Virus record (IMG/VR): IMGVR_UViG_3300013131_000187
Coordinates: 1-28,828 of that record
From: a virus
Strand: one strand, 5' to 3'
Length of the DNA: 28,828 nt
The notes beneath the pieces were generated by a model. The model saw only the letters and a program-made list of their open reading frames with translations, made no database searches and was not told where the DNA came from. This document shows positions 14,022 through 22,853 of this stretch, one piece after another. Each line of letters starts with the position of its first letter. The first letter of the stretch is position 1. The translations under genes and the position numbers were made by a program.

Positions 14022-16142
14022 TTATTTATTGGAAAGCAGCTTGTTGAACATAGAAACCGGGGGGACAGGAGCCGAATCCTCACTCTCATTCAAGGACGAT
14101 TCATCCCGTGTCACCTGTTCTTGTACAGGAGCTGAGCGGCGTTCTACTGTACGAGGTGCTGGGCGTGATTCAGTCTCACGCGACTCATTCAATGTTTGCC
14201 GCAAGTCAAGCGAATTCAGAGCCGCCTTGGTTTTGCTTTTTACAATCGATTCTGCCAAAGCAAGCCGATTGCTATTTGCCATTACCGCACGAAGGGCCTC
14301 CACTTTCGCCTCTACCAACTCTTTTTCAGCTTCCAACTGATTCACTTCAGCTTTTAGTGCATCATGGGTTTTCTTGTTCTCATCAATGATATTTGACTGA
14401 TTCAACCCAATATCCACAGCCTGCTGAAGCTTTTTCTCCATGCTAACAGAAAGCTCATTCGCCTGCGTCAACTCAGATTCCTTCCCTTTCAGCTTGGATT
14501 CTGTAATACGCACAGCTTCCCGCGCTTTCTCTACCTGACCCCGTAGATCCGTGATCTTGTCTTGGGCTTCATTCAGCTTAGCATCAAACTGTTTCTCTAC
14601 CTCTTTCATGGTAGCCTCAACAATCTGCTTTGCCTTTGCCTCAATCAGCTTTTCCCGTGCTTCTTCTACCGTGCCAAACTCAGGCATCTTCAACAGCTTC
14701 TCCAAGCGGGCTTGTAAAGCGGCCTCAGTCTGTACACCAATCAGCATTTCATGCAGCACATCAGCTTTCGGGTGCGTTGCAATCGACTCCCAAGTACGGC
14801 CCACAAATCGCGCCTCTGCAAGCTCAGTGGACACCGTATCCAACTTTTCAGCAAGGGTAGCTGCATCAAACTCTGCTACCATCAAGGCATCCCGCAACGC
14901 ACGAATGCGCTCCTGGGCCTCTTGCAACATCGGGCTATGCGGACCCGCAACCAAGGGTGCAAACTTCTCAGCTACCTCCTCCAACAGCTTACGCGCCAAA
15001 GCGTTCCGAGGATCAGCCTCAAACTCTTTCTGCACTCCCTCCCGTGCTTCTACCAGCGCCTGAGCTTTTACTTCAGACAGCTTAGCCTCAACCAGTGGTG
15101 CAATCGCATCTTCTACCCGGACCTTGACCACAGACTCAACTTGAGTAGCCACCGCCTCTGTAACGGCTTTCTCAATCTCGCTTGCCTTCTGGCTTTCCAA
15201 GGCTTCTACTTGAGCTTTATGCTCAGTTTCCAACTTCGCCAGCTTCTCGTTTGCTTCAGTCAGGGCTTGCACATCCAGATCCCGCTTGGTGGTCAGATCC
15301 GCAATCTGTGCATTGATACTCTCAAGCTGAGTGGTAAGCTCAAGGGCCTTGCTCTCAGAAATTGATTTCCCTTCTGTCAGCTCACTGACTTGGGCTTCCA
15401 GGGCAACACGGCTTGCCGACAGACCCGCAAGGCTTTCGTTCAAGCCCTTGATCTGGTTCTCATAGCCCTCTTTCAGAGGAGCAATCACCACTGACAACTC
15501 AGGAGAAGCACTATCCAACTTGGATACCATTTCTGTAAGTACAGCAGTACGGAATTCAGAAGGAACCGCATCAATGTAGTTTTGCAGACTCGCCTCAGTC
15601 AAAGGCTGTTCCAGCCGATCCAAGGATTCAGACACCACTTTCGGAAAGGCGGTACGCATAGCAGGATCAATCACGAAATCATAGGTATTCAGCACGAAGT
15701 CATCTTGTACTTCCTGCACACCTTCATCAATCGTTTTTACAGACCCCGTACCCCGTGAGGAGACACCAACATTCACACGGGCCTTGATCAGCGCCATCAT
15801 GATATCGCCACCCGGCGTACCTGGGATAATCTCTGCCTCTCCAATCACTACCCCCTCATCTGTAATCCGAAGATCCGTTACAAGGTGTGATACTTCAAAG
15901 AGGTTGGCGCGCCCATCACTCGGATGGTTCAACTGACCCAGGTTTTTCCGCTCTTTCAGATCGGGAAGAATCTTATTGATTGCAGACTCAACAATCTTTC
16001 TTGGGTATTTTCTCCCGTTGGCCGTTGGAACATCGACACGACCAAACTCCCCACGAACCTTTACCGTGCCTGTAGCAGTTTTCTCCTCAACCAATTCCAA
16101 AATGCTGCTTGCAGTCTGCTCGCACAAAGAAATTTTGCTCAT
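14022..16142 (-). CDS. Fused prohead protease and scaffold protein (gp21-gp22-like)
   Basis: Residues 1-175 are a T4 gp21-type (S77 family) maturation protease. They show DVPTANGRKYPRKIV (38-51), LGQLNHPSDG with the catalytic-type His73, FEVSHLVTDL (82-91), and GVSSRGTGSV with the serine at 128 or 129, then VLNTYDFVIDPA. From about residue 195 to 640 the protein is a long charged coiled coil rich in Glu, Lys, Ala and Leu, typical of a prohead core scaffold such as gp22. The C-terminus ends VSMFNKLLSNK. In T4 these are two genes; here they are one 706-residue chain, so the protease would be delivered as part of the core and then release itself. A 12-mer copy encodes KSIS at 259-262. Confidence 0.9.
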   Translation of the reverse strand: MSKISLCEQTASSILELVEEKTATGTVKVRGEFGRVDVPTANGRKYPRKIVESAINKILPDLKERKNLGQLNHPSDGRANLFEVSHLVTDLRITDEGVVIGEAEIIPGTPGGDIMMALIKARVNVGVSSRGTGSVKTIDEGVQEVQDDFVLNTYDFVIDPAMRTAFPKVVSESLDRLEQPLTEASLQNYIDAVPSEFRTAVLTEMVSKLDSASPELSVVIAPLKEGYENQIKGLNESLAGLSASRVALEAQVSELTEGKSISESKALELTTQLESINAQIADLTTKRDLDVQALTEANEKLAKLETEHKAQVEALESQKASEIEKAVTEAVATQVESVVKVRVEDAIAPLVEAKLSEVKAQALVEAREGVQKEFEADPRNALARKLLEEVAEKFAPLVAGPHSPMLQEAQERIRALRDALMVAEFDAATLAEKLDTVSTELAEARFVGRTWESIATHPKADVLHEMLIGVQTEAALQARLEKLLKMPEFGTVEEAREKLIEAKAKQIVEATMKEVEKQFDAKLNEAQDKITDLRGQVEKAREAVRITESKLKGKESELTQANELSVSMEKKLQQAVDIGLNQSNIIDENKKTHDALKAEVNQLEAEKELVEAKVEALRAVMANSNRLALAESIVKSKTKAALNSLDLRQTLNESRETESRPAPRTVERRSAPVQEQVTRDESSLNESEDSAPVPPVSMFNKLLSNK
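15358..15369. repeat. Dispersed 12-mer palindrome, copy 7 (GAAATTGATTTC)
   Basis: Exact copy inside the scaffold part of the protease-scaffold gene, encoding KSIS. Flanks are A and C. Confidence 0.9.
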
Positions 16143-16186
16143 ATTCTTTCCCTCAAAAAAGAGTTACCCAATTCCAAGGGAATCAG

Positions 16187-16221
16187 CAAAAAATAAACCG
16201 GGGAGACTACGCCCCCCGGTT
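16187..16221 (-). terminator. Rho-independent terminator between core gene and protease-scaffold gene
   Basis: AACCGGGG (16196-16203) pairs with CCCCGGTT (16214-16221) around a 10-base loop, and the minus strand continues TTTATTTTTT. It lies 23 bases beyond the stop of the -1 extension of the core gene. Confidence 0.85.
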
Positions 16222-16243
16222 ATCTCAGACCACCGATGTCTAT

Positions 16244-16393
16244 TTACCCCTTATACCGGAACTGACTCCGATACAAGAGGCTACGACGACGCTTAGACTT
16301 CTCTGATTCTCGACGATCCGTTTGACGCTCCCGATCCGGTCTTGCTACATACCCGATCAGGCGTCTTGTTTCAGACCGTCGATACTCTATCAG
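16244..16393 (-). other. Candidate -1 frameshift extension of the core-like protein (49 codons)
   Basis: The core-like gene ends CTG-GGA-AAC-TGA. The heptamer G-GGA-AAC (16393-16399) fits the X-XXY-YYZ rule for -1 ribosomal slippage, and lambda G-T uses the close relative GGGAAAG. After a shift, reading continues CTG-ATA-GAG for 49 codons to TAA at 16244. The peptide starts LIEYRRSETRRLIG and is very Arg-rich, with a KSKRRRS stretch. The frame has no ATG or GTG start between its upstream stop and the end, only a late TTG, so it is not a normal separate gene. CGGTCT/AGACCG downstream could form a stimulating stem, though the spacing is longer than usual. It could also be a relic of an old frameshift mutation. 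Confidence 0.5.
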
Positions 16394-17280
16394 TTTCCCA
16401 GGTAGACCGGGCGGAATACCTTGTACTGCTCAAAGGCTTCAACCAGCCTGCTCAGGACTTTCACCTGATTCACCAGAGAAGCAAGGTCAGGAGCGGTGTT
16501 AGCCGATTCCATCAAGGTACAACGCTGTGCAGCCGTTTCCTCAAGTTTCTTCGCTACTGACACCAATTCTTTGTGATCCGAGCCAACGGCGTTGGACTCA
16601 AAGAAGTTGTGCAGCATACCAGAAATATGTTCAACGTAGTTGTAAGCCTCGGTCAAGGCAACGTGAAGATCCGTAGCAGGCTTGGCAGTAACTACCTGAG
16701 TAGACTCCAAGAGAGCATTCAGCGCATTTGCACCGCTGGACTCTTTTACCATGCTTGGGTTTTTTGCCCGAAACGCTTTCATTGCCTTAGCGCGTTTCTT
16801 AGCCATTTTCTTTCCACCAGCAGACTTCCGGTATTTCTTACCGGCCTTGCGGATAGCAGCACGATTCTTGCGCCGTGCGATTTTGGCTTTCAGGCGCTCA
16901 GCACGAGAAGAAAGCTCTTGAGTGACTCTCTTGATCTTTCCACCAACCAGCTTCATAATTTTGCGCTTTGCTTCATCAAGAGTCTGGTCACCAGACTCAG
17001 TAACCAAACGGGTCAGAATCGAACGCAGTTGACTCAGATCCTCATCATCATAGTCCTCACTCAGCAGGGCTTCGTCGGTATCATACTCTTCACGGGCAAA
17101 AGCTACAATCGACTCTACAACCTGCTCAACAGTAGTGTATTCTTTCCCTGGTGCCGGTGCTTTGGGAGCTGAAGCCTCCTCAACAGGCTCACGAACCGGT
17201 GCCTTCGATTCAACAATCGGGGTCGGCTGCTTGTTGCCTTTCAGCAACCGGTCAAAGGATTCAAGTAGTTTATCGCTCAT
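16390..17280 (-). CDS. Prohead core-like protein with basic centre, 296 aa
   Basis: The gene sits between portal and protease, the slot of T4 core proteins gp67 and gp68. The product starts MSDKLLESFDRLLKG. It has a Pro/Ala/Glu linker (20-45), an acidic helical stretch (EEYDTDEALLSEDYDDED), then a very basic segment (about 110-175, with ARRKNRAAIRKAGKKYRKSA and KKMAKKRAKAMKAF), and a helical C-terminus. Several (I/L)-x-E sites (for example ALLE, ALTE) could be cut by the prohead protease. The basic centre could bind DNA or the acidic scaffold. Its ATG overlaps the previous stop (ATGA). A GGGAAAC slippery heptamer immediately precedes its stop. Confidence 0.7.
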   Translation of the reverse strand: MSDKLLESFDRLLKGNKQPTPIVESKAPVREPVEEASAPKAPAPGKEYTTVEQVVESIVAFAREEYDTDEALLSEDYDDEDLSQLRSILTRLVTESGDQTLDEAKRKIMKLVGGKIKRVTQELSSRAERLKAKIARRKNRAAIRKAGKKYRKSAGGKKMAKKRAKAMKAFRAKNPSMVKESSGANALNALLESTQVVTAKPATDLHVALTEAYNYVEHISGMLHNFFESNAVGSDHKELVSVAKKLEETAAQRCTLMESANTAPDLASLVNQVKVLSRLVEAFEQYKVFRPVYLGN

Positions 17281-17672
17281 GGTGTTTCCCTCTCTTTTAT
17301 CAGATTACCAGTCTGGGAAAAAGGCGCAAATTTGTCAAGCAATAGATCGTGGATCTGCACCAACTCCTCAAACTCCAACTTAGATGGATCAGGAATCGAC
17401 TCAAGCATGATCAACATTGAACCATACAAACGATTCGCATACTCCTGTAAGAGTGCAGGGATCTCATCCGATGGCAGAGAAATTGATTTCCCGTACCGCT
17501 CCACAAGGCTCAGATAGCTCTCCGTTACCTGCTCTCTAAAGCGTTCTGGATTCTGTGGTGCATGCTTCCCCAGCAGAACACCATACCGCTTTCCCTCTAT
17601 TGGAGAGGCTTCTACCTTTGCCCATTTGGCATTTTCTACCAGGGACAGAAAATCCACATACTGCTTACTCAT
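17277..17672 (-). CDS. Small core-position protein, 131 aa
   Basis: The ATG at 17672 (MSKQYVDFLS) has a GGGGGAAGC site at correct spacing; an in-frame TTG at 17684 is less likely. It overlaps the portal stop by eight bases and the next start by four, so the three genes are translationally coupled. The protein is helical and mildly acidic with no clear motif. It occupies a gp67-like slot directly after the portal gene. A small core or portal-associated protein is a reasonable guess by position; I recognise no family. It contains a 12-mer copy encoding KSIS at 62-65. Confidence 0.7.
   Translation of the reverse strand: MSKQYVDFLSLVENAKWAKVEASPIEGKRYGVLLGKHAPQNPERFREQVTESYLSLVERYGKSISLPSDEIPALLQEYANRLYGSMLIMLESIPDPSKLEFEELVQIHDLLLDKFAPFSQTGNLIKERETP
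17479..17490. repeat. Dispersed 12-mer palindrome, copy 8 (GAAATTGATTTC)
   Basis: Exact copy inside the 131-aa gene, encoding KSIS. Flanks are A and C. Confidence 0.9.
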
Positions 17673-19410
17673 TGCTTCCCCCAAACTTGCTCTTGGTAAA
17701 TGGTGTTTGACTTTGACGATTTGAGACAGCTAACAACTTCAACCGGCGCAATTCTTTCCGCATCTCAAGCAATTCCTTCTTTATCGCTTCAGAATCCGAG
17801 GCTGTTGCCTTCTTACGCAGGTTTGCACTTTCACGAATTTCTTTCAAGATTTGTTTCCCGACCTCTGCATCTAAAGCATCCTTCGGCTTTCCAAGAATTT
17901 GCTGTACACTCTCCATCGGCTCCTCTGGTAGTGCATCTTGCATCATTACTTGTGCATCTGTCTGGATCTTTGCATCCAATTTGCCAAGGCGCATTTTTTG
18001 AGCATCCATCGCCTTTATGATTTTTGCCGCTTCTTCTTCAGAATGTCCAAATACTTGCTGCAAAATCATTTCCATCGGGAAAATCTCGGTCAATCTGGAT
18101 GCCAGATCCGCCTTACTTGCGCGCTCCTCTACCTGTGCCAGAGCGTTAATCGCACTCACGGGGGTAGCTCTCAATGTCCACTTTGTTTGATCTGGATCAA
18201 GACCCTTTACCATCATGTGATATCGACACATTTGGGTCAACCCTTGCAATACAATCCCTTGAATCCGCTCAACACTACTGGCAAAGCGAACATCTTGCTG
18301 AGCTAATGACCGGGAAGTATCACCATCCGTTGTCCCCATGTAGGACGCAGGCATTTTCATGGCCGCAAGCAGCTTTTGCCGAAAATACTCTAAATCCTCT
18401 ACCGCTTGCCAGTCTGCACCTGTCAGGGTTTCAATGCGCGCTGAATCCTGTCCCTTAGAGGTAGAGATAAAGAATGATTCATCCATAGCAAGCGGTGAAG
18501 CGCGAAAGTCAAGTTTTCCATCAGAAGTAACAAACTTCTTTTTCTGGAAATTCTGCTTAGCGCGGTGCAAATAGGCTTGTATCTCGTTGTTTGGTTTTCC
18601 GGTTACATCGATATAGAACGCATAACGAGCGGGCGCACGGGTGAGCTTAAACACAAGGGCTGCATCTTCCAGTAAGACCAACCTACGGAATGCCCACCGT
18701 GCAGGCTCAAAGAGGCTATACCCATACGGCCCTACCTTGTGGTTTCTCAATCTCCAATGAATCACTTCCCAAGGTTCAAAGGGTTCAAACGGGCGTGGTC
18801 GATCTGCTTTCAGCTTCCCCTTTCTAAGATCCTCCAAGGTTTTCATAAAGACCTTGGGATCAATAGCTGAACCACTGGCACCCGAAAGCTCTTGTGCAAA
18901 CCCAATCAATGTCCCCTTCAAGTCCTCAATACGCCGCATGGTGGGTACAACTACCGGAAACATCTTGACCACGCCTTCAGTATCGTCGTACCCGACCTCA
19001 CAAAAGTCGTTTCCGTACATGCCTGTTCGATAGGCTATATTTCTCAGCTCATCGTCAATGTGTAGACGCTCGTACAACAGATTTTCCAACTCTGTCTGAA
19101 TGGTCTTATCTGTAGTTTCTACCCATACACGATGCCTTTTCCCAAGGTCAACTTTTGTTGCATCATCTGCATAGATCCCCAAGCTGGTTTCAAGCTCAGG
19201 GTATTCCGCCATTGCTTCATAGTCCTGGTATCTAAGCACCAACTCTTGATGTGTCTGCAGATAACTGGAATAGCCACTCACCAGTCCAAGCGTACCAAAT
19301 GGATCAGTGTAGTTCCATGAACGTGCTTGCTTCTCCTCTTTCGGCACCATTCCTGGTGCGGGTAAAGATTCAATGAGAAGATCATCTATTTTCGACAGTA
19401 GCCAGTTCAT
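17665..19410 (-). CDS. Portal protein, T4 gp20 type
   Basis: The 581-residue length is close to T4 gp20 (524). Diagnostic regions are the N-terminal YQDYEAMAEYPELETSLGIY (61-80), DDELRNIAYRTGMYGNDFCE (119-138), the stem segment GKPNNEIQAYLHRAKQNFQK with the following KKFVTSDGKLDF (271-302), and SARIETLTGADWQAVEDLEY then FRQKLLAAMKMPASY (323-357). The last corresponds to the T4 gp20 ETLPGG...DIEDVNYF block. The C-terminus is helical and basic. Known portals form a dodecamer at one capsid vertex, nucleate prohead assembly and are the channel for the terminase. The gene leads the head cluster and overlaps the next gene by eight bases. Confidence 0.92.
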   Translation of the reverse strand: MNWLLSKIDDLLIESLPAPGMVPKEEKQARSWNYTDPFGTLGLVSGYSSYLQTHQELVLRYQDYEAMAEYPELETSLGIYADDATKVDLGKRHRVWVETTDKTIQTELENLLYERLHIDDELRNIAYRTGMYGNDFCEVGYDDTEGVVKMFPVVVPTMRRIEDLKGTLIGFAQELSGASGSAIDPKVFMKTLEDLRKGKLKADRPRPFEPFEPWEVIHWRLRNHKVGPYGYSLFEPARWAFRRLVLLEDAALVFKLTRAPARYAFYIDVTGKPNNEIQAYLHRAKQNFQKKKFVTSDGKLDFRASPLAMDESFFISTSKGQDSARIETLTGADWQAVEDLEYFRQKLLAAMKMPASYMGTTDGDTSRSLAQQDVRFASSVERIQGIVLQGLTQMCRYHMMVKGLDPDQTKWTLRATPVSAINALAQVEERASKADLASRLTEIFPMEMILQQVFGHSEEEAAKIIKAMDAQKMRLGKLDAKIQTDAQVMMQDALPEEPMESVQQILGKPKDALDAEVGKQILKEIRESANLRKKATASDSEAIKKELLEMRKELRRLKLLAVSNRQSQTPFTKSKFGGSNE

Positions 19411-19464
19411 GACACTTCCTGGCTACCCCTTAGCGTGTTTTCTGTTTTTTGCCGATCTTTCCCG

Positions 19465-20556
19465 CTATCGCTTCAATATCACAAGATACTCTATGTTTTT
19501 TTCCTGATCCCCAAGGTAAGCACTTGTCGTTACAAGTTTCTTCTGCACGTTCTCCTTATACTCTGTAGCCTCAACCTCTACAGAACCATATTGCTTGGCT
19601 ATCCCGATCAGATCCTCTACCTTGAGCTTGCTCTTATTGGAATACGAACAAACAATGCTTCTTGCATTACTATTTCCATACAGCTTCTCAAACGCCTTGT
19701 ACACTGTATGGTAATCGGTTGATTCGTAGTTAGACAAAACACCATCATTACGATCAGATAAATCCGCTGGCCTTAACGATTTCCCTACCAGGACCGGAGC
19801 ATTGTACTGAATCAGTGTTCTCCATAGGTGGTAATAGGAAGCATAACGAACCCGTGTTTGAGGATAACGCTCATTGTTTGTCCCGTAAGGTGGATCAAAG
19901 TAAGCAATATCAAACTCACCCGCTACATCTTCAGCCCTCCCCTGAGTTACCTCACCAGACGGGCCATATACAAAAGATGGACATTCCATCCATAAGGGTT
20001 GTAAAGCACGAGATGCCCACTCTTTCAGATATGCCACTTGATGACCAAGTGTATTCTCTACCTTATCCATAGCAAGGATAAGTGACACCAGGAGCGCATT
20101 CTTGACTACAGTGTTGTCTATGCCCTCTATTTCTGTGCGGATCGCATCTGCCTTAGCAGCGTTCACAATCCAATAGGGGCGTTTCTTTCCCTCCAGTATT
20201 GGGCTGGATATTGGAGCGCCATAATTATCCGCTATAAATCCATTCTTACCAGGAACGGTGTTCAGCTTCTTAATCCAGGCTTGGATTTCCTGCTTCTCAC
20301 TCTCATTCGGGGTGTTTGCAATATAGACCCTTCCAAACAATACAGAAAGGTCAGAAACGTCGTTACAATGCACAACATACCCAGCTTGTCGTAAGGCTTG
20401 GGATACACGGGTAGTTCCTGCAAACCCATCTAATACACGGGTTCCAGACAAACCTTGTATACGGGTCAACAGCACCTCAAGCAATGCACGCTTGCTACCC
20501 ATATAGCGCACGCCTTCTGTAGAAATCAATTTCTCACTCTGTTTCTGTTTGAGCAT
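19465..20556 (-). CDS. D12-class DNA adenine-N6 methyltransferase
   Basis: The protein has the D12-class order: an N-terminal RYMGSKRALLEVLL (17-30) with the K that contacts AdoMet, motif I as VLDGFAGTTRVSQALR (41-56), an acidic motif II near VVHCNDVS, and motif IV DIAYFDPPYG (216-225). A target-recognition region lies between motifs I and IV. It would methylate adenine in a short recognition site that I cannot read from sequence. It overlaps the ParB-like gene by 23 bases, so they are coupled. Methylation could protect phage DNA from host restriction or mark it for packaging. The start at 20556 (MLKQKQ) has only a distant GGAG, so a start at Met19 is possible. Confidence 0.88.
   Translation of the reverse strand: MLKQKQSEKLISTEGVRYMGSKRALLEVLLTRIQGLSGTRVLDGFAGTTRVSQALRQAGYVVHCNDVSDLSVLFGRVYIANTPNESEKQEIQAWIKKLNTVPGKNGFIADNYGAPISSPILEGKKRPYWIVNAAKADAIRTEIEGIDNTVVKNALLVSLILAMDKVENTLGHQVAYLKEWASRALQPLWMECPSFVYGPSGEVTQGRAEDVAGEFDIAYFDPPYGTNNERYPQTRVRYASYYHLWRTLIQYNAPVLVGKSLRPADLSDRNDGVLSNYESTDYHTVYKAFEKLYGNSNARSIVCSYSNKSKLKVEDLIGIAKQYGSVEVEATEYKENVQKKLVTTSAYLGDQEKNIEYLVILKR
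20522..20533. repeat. Dispersed 12-mer palindrome, copy 9 (GAAATCAATTTC)
   Basis: Exact copy at the 5' end of the D12 methyltransferase gene, encoding KLIS (residues 9-12). It abuts the stop codon of the ParB-like gene. Flanks are A and T. Confidence 0.9.
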
Positions 20557-21343
20557 GCGCTATCGCTTCTCCAGGGATGTAGCCTACTAACAGATCATAA
20601 ATGACACTCCCAGGCTTCAATCCCTGTTCCTGTAGGGCGGCTAAACGCTCATGGATATAAGCAAACTCTTTCTTGGGCACCTCCAGAAAGATATGCTTCT
20701 GACCTCCATAACTGAACACCATGTATCCCGACGCCAGGGTGTTTGTAGCTTGCTCCATCAGCTTGCTAACGATTTTTTCCAAATCCTCAGCGGTTTTTGC
20801 TTTCGATGCTTCTTTATCGAAGCTATCTAACAGGCTTTTCTTTAGACCATCATCGGGAATGTTATCAAACGCAGATTTTGCTGATAGCTTGGCATCTGAC
20901 AAAATCTGTTCCCATTCATCGTTATCCACTACCCCAAGCAAGTCCTGCATAAACTCAGCAGGGTGCTTACTGACAAGGCTATTGTAAAATGCCTCAAACT
21001 TCTTTGGAGACACTTTACCATGCAAACAGTTCAATCGCATGGTTAGAAACTTACAAGCATCTTCTCCTGCTTCTCCCTGGTACTTGGGATCAGCAAGAAT
21101 GACAGCCGGAATCTCTGTATATCCAAGCTCCATCATTGCTTTATGTCGATGCTCTCCACCAAGTATCCGGTATTTCCCTTCATGCGGCACTACCTGGATC
21201 GGCTCCAAAAACCCACTATTCACAATTTCCTGCTTTAGCCGCTCATAGGCTTTCGCGGTCATTTGGTTTGGGTTCCAGGGATTCGGCTCTATGTCGTGAA
21301 CCGATAAGGTGGCAATATGAATTGCAGGCGTGTTTGTTTCCAT
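20534..21343 (-). CDS. ParB/Srx-fold nuclease- or NTPase-like protein
   Basis: Residues 10-90 carry the ParB N-terminal (ParB/sulfiredoxin) fold: SVHDIEPNPWNPNQMT, a helix, GFLEPIQVV, YRILGGEHRHKAMMELGYTE (58-77) and IPAVIL. GGEHRHKAM corresponds to the conserved GERR(W/H)-type motif that binds nucleotides in this superfamily. The C-terminal two thirds are helical, with no clear ParB helix-turn-helix. Phages often place such proteins next to DNA methyltransferases and terminase genes, as here. Possible jobs are DNA modification, nicking, or genome condensation and segregation. It could be tested as a binder of the 12-mer palindromes, though nothing in the sequence proves this. Confidence 0.82.
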   Translation of the reverse strand: METNTPAIHIATLSVHDIEPNPWNPNQMTAKAYERLKQEIVNSGFLEPIQVVPHEGKYRILGGEHRHKAMMELGYTEIPAVILADPKYQGEAGEDACKFLTMRLNCLHGKVSPKKFEAFYNSLVSKHPAEFMQDLLGVVDNDEWEQILSDAKLSAKSAFDNIPDDGLKKSLLDSFDKEASKAKTAEDLEKIVSKLMEQATNTLASGYMVFSYGGQKHIFLEVPKKEFAYIHERLAALQEQGLKPGSVIYDLLVGYIPGEAIAHAQTETE

Positions 21344-21348
21344 CCCGC

Positions 21349-21606
21349 CTATCTAACCGTTTTATCAGGGTTGAGCTGAACCCACTCAATGCCGGTATCT
21401 GTCAGATAGGCTTTTGGATTATACCCCTCCGTTCCGTTGGGGTTTCTCTCAGGGGGATCTAACCTCACATATCCTTTACGAGCTAATGCCATTACTGTAG
21501 CCCGGTTATTGAACCCTGGACGTTCCAGCTTAATCCCAGGATTCCGGTAGAGCCTCCATAGGCATTCTTTATGGCTGTACGGCATCAATGGCAATACAGA
21601 GGACAT
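21349..21606 (-). CDS. Small winged-helix-like protein, 85 aa
   Basis: The sequence contains a helix with RATVMALARKGYVRLDPP (about 35-52) followed by a hairpin and AYLTDTGIEWVQL (about 66-78). This 'helix, GYV, wing, LT-x-x-G' pattern is typical of small winged helix-turn-helix domains. It lies six bases before the ParB-like gene and 46 bases after the methyltransferase, in a DNA-handling block. It may be a transcription regulator or a specificity partner. The assignment is by pattern only; no cognate site is known. Confidence 0.55.
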   Translation of the reverse strand: MSSVLPLMPYSHKECLWRLYRNPGIKLERPGFNNRATVMALARKGYVRLDPPERNPNGTEGYNPKAYLTDTGIEWVQLNPDKTVR

Positions 21607-21651
21607 TTCAACCCCCTCTGCTTCGCAGCCTATCCAATCTCTCTAAAAAAC

Positions 21652-22827
21652 TCAAAACAATTTCATCTGCTTCTTTGTTTCTGTTGCTATCGGCTTCCCA
21701 AGCGTAAACGCTAATCTCCCCTCTATAATTTCCCGGTATTCTGGGGTTTTCTCTATCAGCGTTACCTCAAACCCGTTTTTCAAGGCAGCTATTCCTGTAG
21801 TACCAGAACCACCAAACGGATCAAGCACTTTCCCGCCGGGGGGAGTCACACACTTGATCAGCCACTCCATCACACGCCAGGGCTTTACGGTTGGATGAGA
21901 GTTCTTCTTTGACTCCTCTACACCAAGGGCCTCGTTGTAGATATTCGGTAAATGCTCTAACCCCGCTTCTTTCTCTTGGGTTGTAGCCTTGGCAGAGTAA
22001 ATAAATGGGAAATCAATTTCTAAATCCCAATGGTTCGCATGCCAGAAATCACTGATTGTATCCCCTTGCTGTGCAGAAAAAGCCTTTACTACACAATCCC
22101 CTACACAAAACCCCTCTTGGCAACCCACGCTATGCGTAAGAATTGTGTTGGATGGATACCTACCCAAGTCGTGCTTTATGGATACTGGAAGCCCTTTATA
22201 CACACCATGCCCTCTCCCTCCGTTATCCTTATTACTGTGTGACTCAGCTCCACTTTCTCCTATACGGGTAGCTCCAATATTCAATCCCCCAACACCATAG
22301 GCGGACACGTTCTCAATAAATGTTCCTTCACAAGCCTTCTGTGCAAGCACCATTGGCTCGCAAGAAGGCTTGAGCATTGTATTGAAGTCCTGGTACTTCC
22401 GGGCAAGTTCTGTATTGCCTGCAAGCTCAAAGGCTTTTCCAATGTTCAGACCTCTTGGCTGTGCCATTGTGTAATGCCAATATAAGCCGTCCCGAATTTG
22501 AAAACCCGACAGCCTCATGGAAAGTGTCATCAAGTCATAGGTACGGCTACCTGCAAAGGCCACCACATACGCCCCAGGCTTCATGACTCGATACACTTCT
22601 GTCCACAAAGTAGGACTTGGAACCCAGGCATCCCATTGCTGGTTTCCAAATCCTTTTTTGTTTGGAAGGTACTCTTTGCCTTCCATCCAGGCACTCAAAC
22701 ACTCTTTTACATCACGGGGAGTTACCTCCGAAAGCCCGTAAGGCGGATCTGTCACCACACTATCAAACGTGTTGTCAGGGATCTTCTTAAGCTCCTCAGA
22801 AGAATCCCCCATAATCAGAGTATACAT
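21652..22827 (-). CDS. Beta-class DNA methyltransferase (N4-cytosine or N6-adenine)
   Basis: Motif IV (TDPPYG, residues 26-31) comes first, and motif I (DPFGGSGTTG, 336-345) comes near the C-terminus, the permuted order of beta-class amino-methyltransferases. HPTVKPWRVMEWL is the typical segment before motif I. The middle third is the target-recognition region and contains a Cys-rich insert (SVGCQEGFCVGDC) that is unusual and could bind zinc. Length (391) is normal. It is not paired with a restriction endonuclease that I can see, so it is probably an orphan protective or regulatory enzyme. A 12-mer copy encodes EIDF at 270-273. Confidence 0.9.
   Translation of the reverse strand: MYTLIMGDSSEELKKIPDNTFDSVVTDPPYGLSEVTPRDVKECLSAWMEGKEYLPNKKGFGNQQWDAWVPSPTLWTEVYRVMKPGAYVVAFAGSRTYDLMTLSMRLSGFQIRDGLYWHYTMAQPRGLNIGKAFELAGNTELARKYQDFNTMLKPSCEPMVLAQKACEGTFIENVSAYGVGGLNIGATRIGESGAESHSNKDNGGRGHGVYKGLPVSIKHDLGRYPSNTILTHSVGCQEGFCVGDCVVKAFSAQQGDTISDFWHANHWDLEIDFPFIYSAKATTQEKEAGLEHLPNIYNEALGVEESKKNSHPTVKPWRVMEWLIKCVTPPGGKVLDPFGGSGTTGIAALKNGFEVTLIEKTPEYREIIEGRLAFTLGKPIATETKKQMKLF
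22009..22020. repeat. Dispersed 12-mer palindrome, copy 10 (GAAATCAATTTC)
   Basis: Exact copy inside the beta-class methyltransferase gene, encoding EIDF. Flanks are G and T. Confidence 0.9.
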
Positions 22828-22853
22828 GGTTTTCCTATGGGTAAAACTGGATT

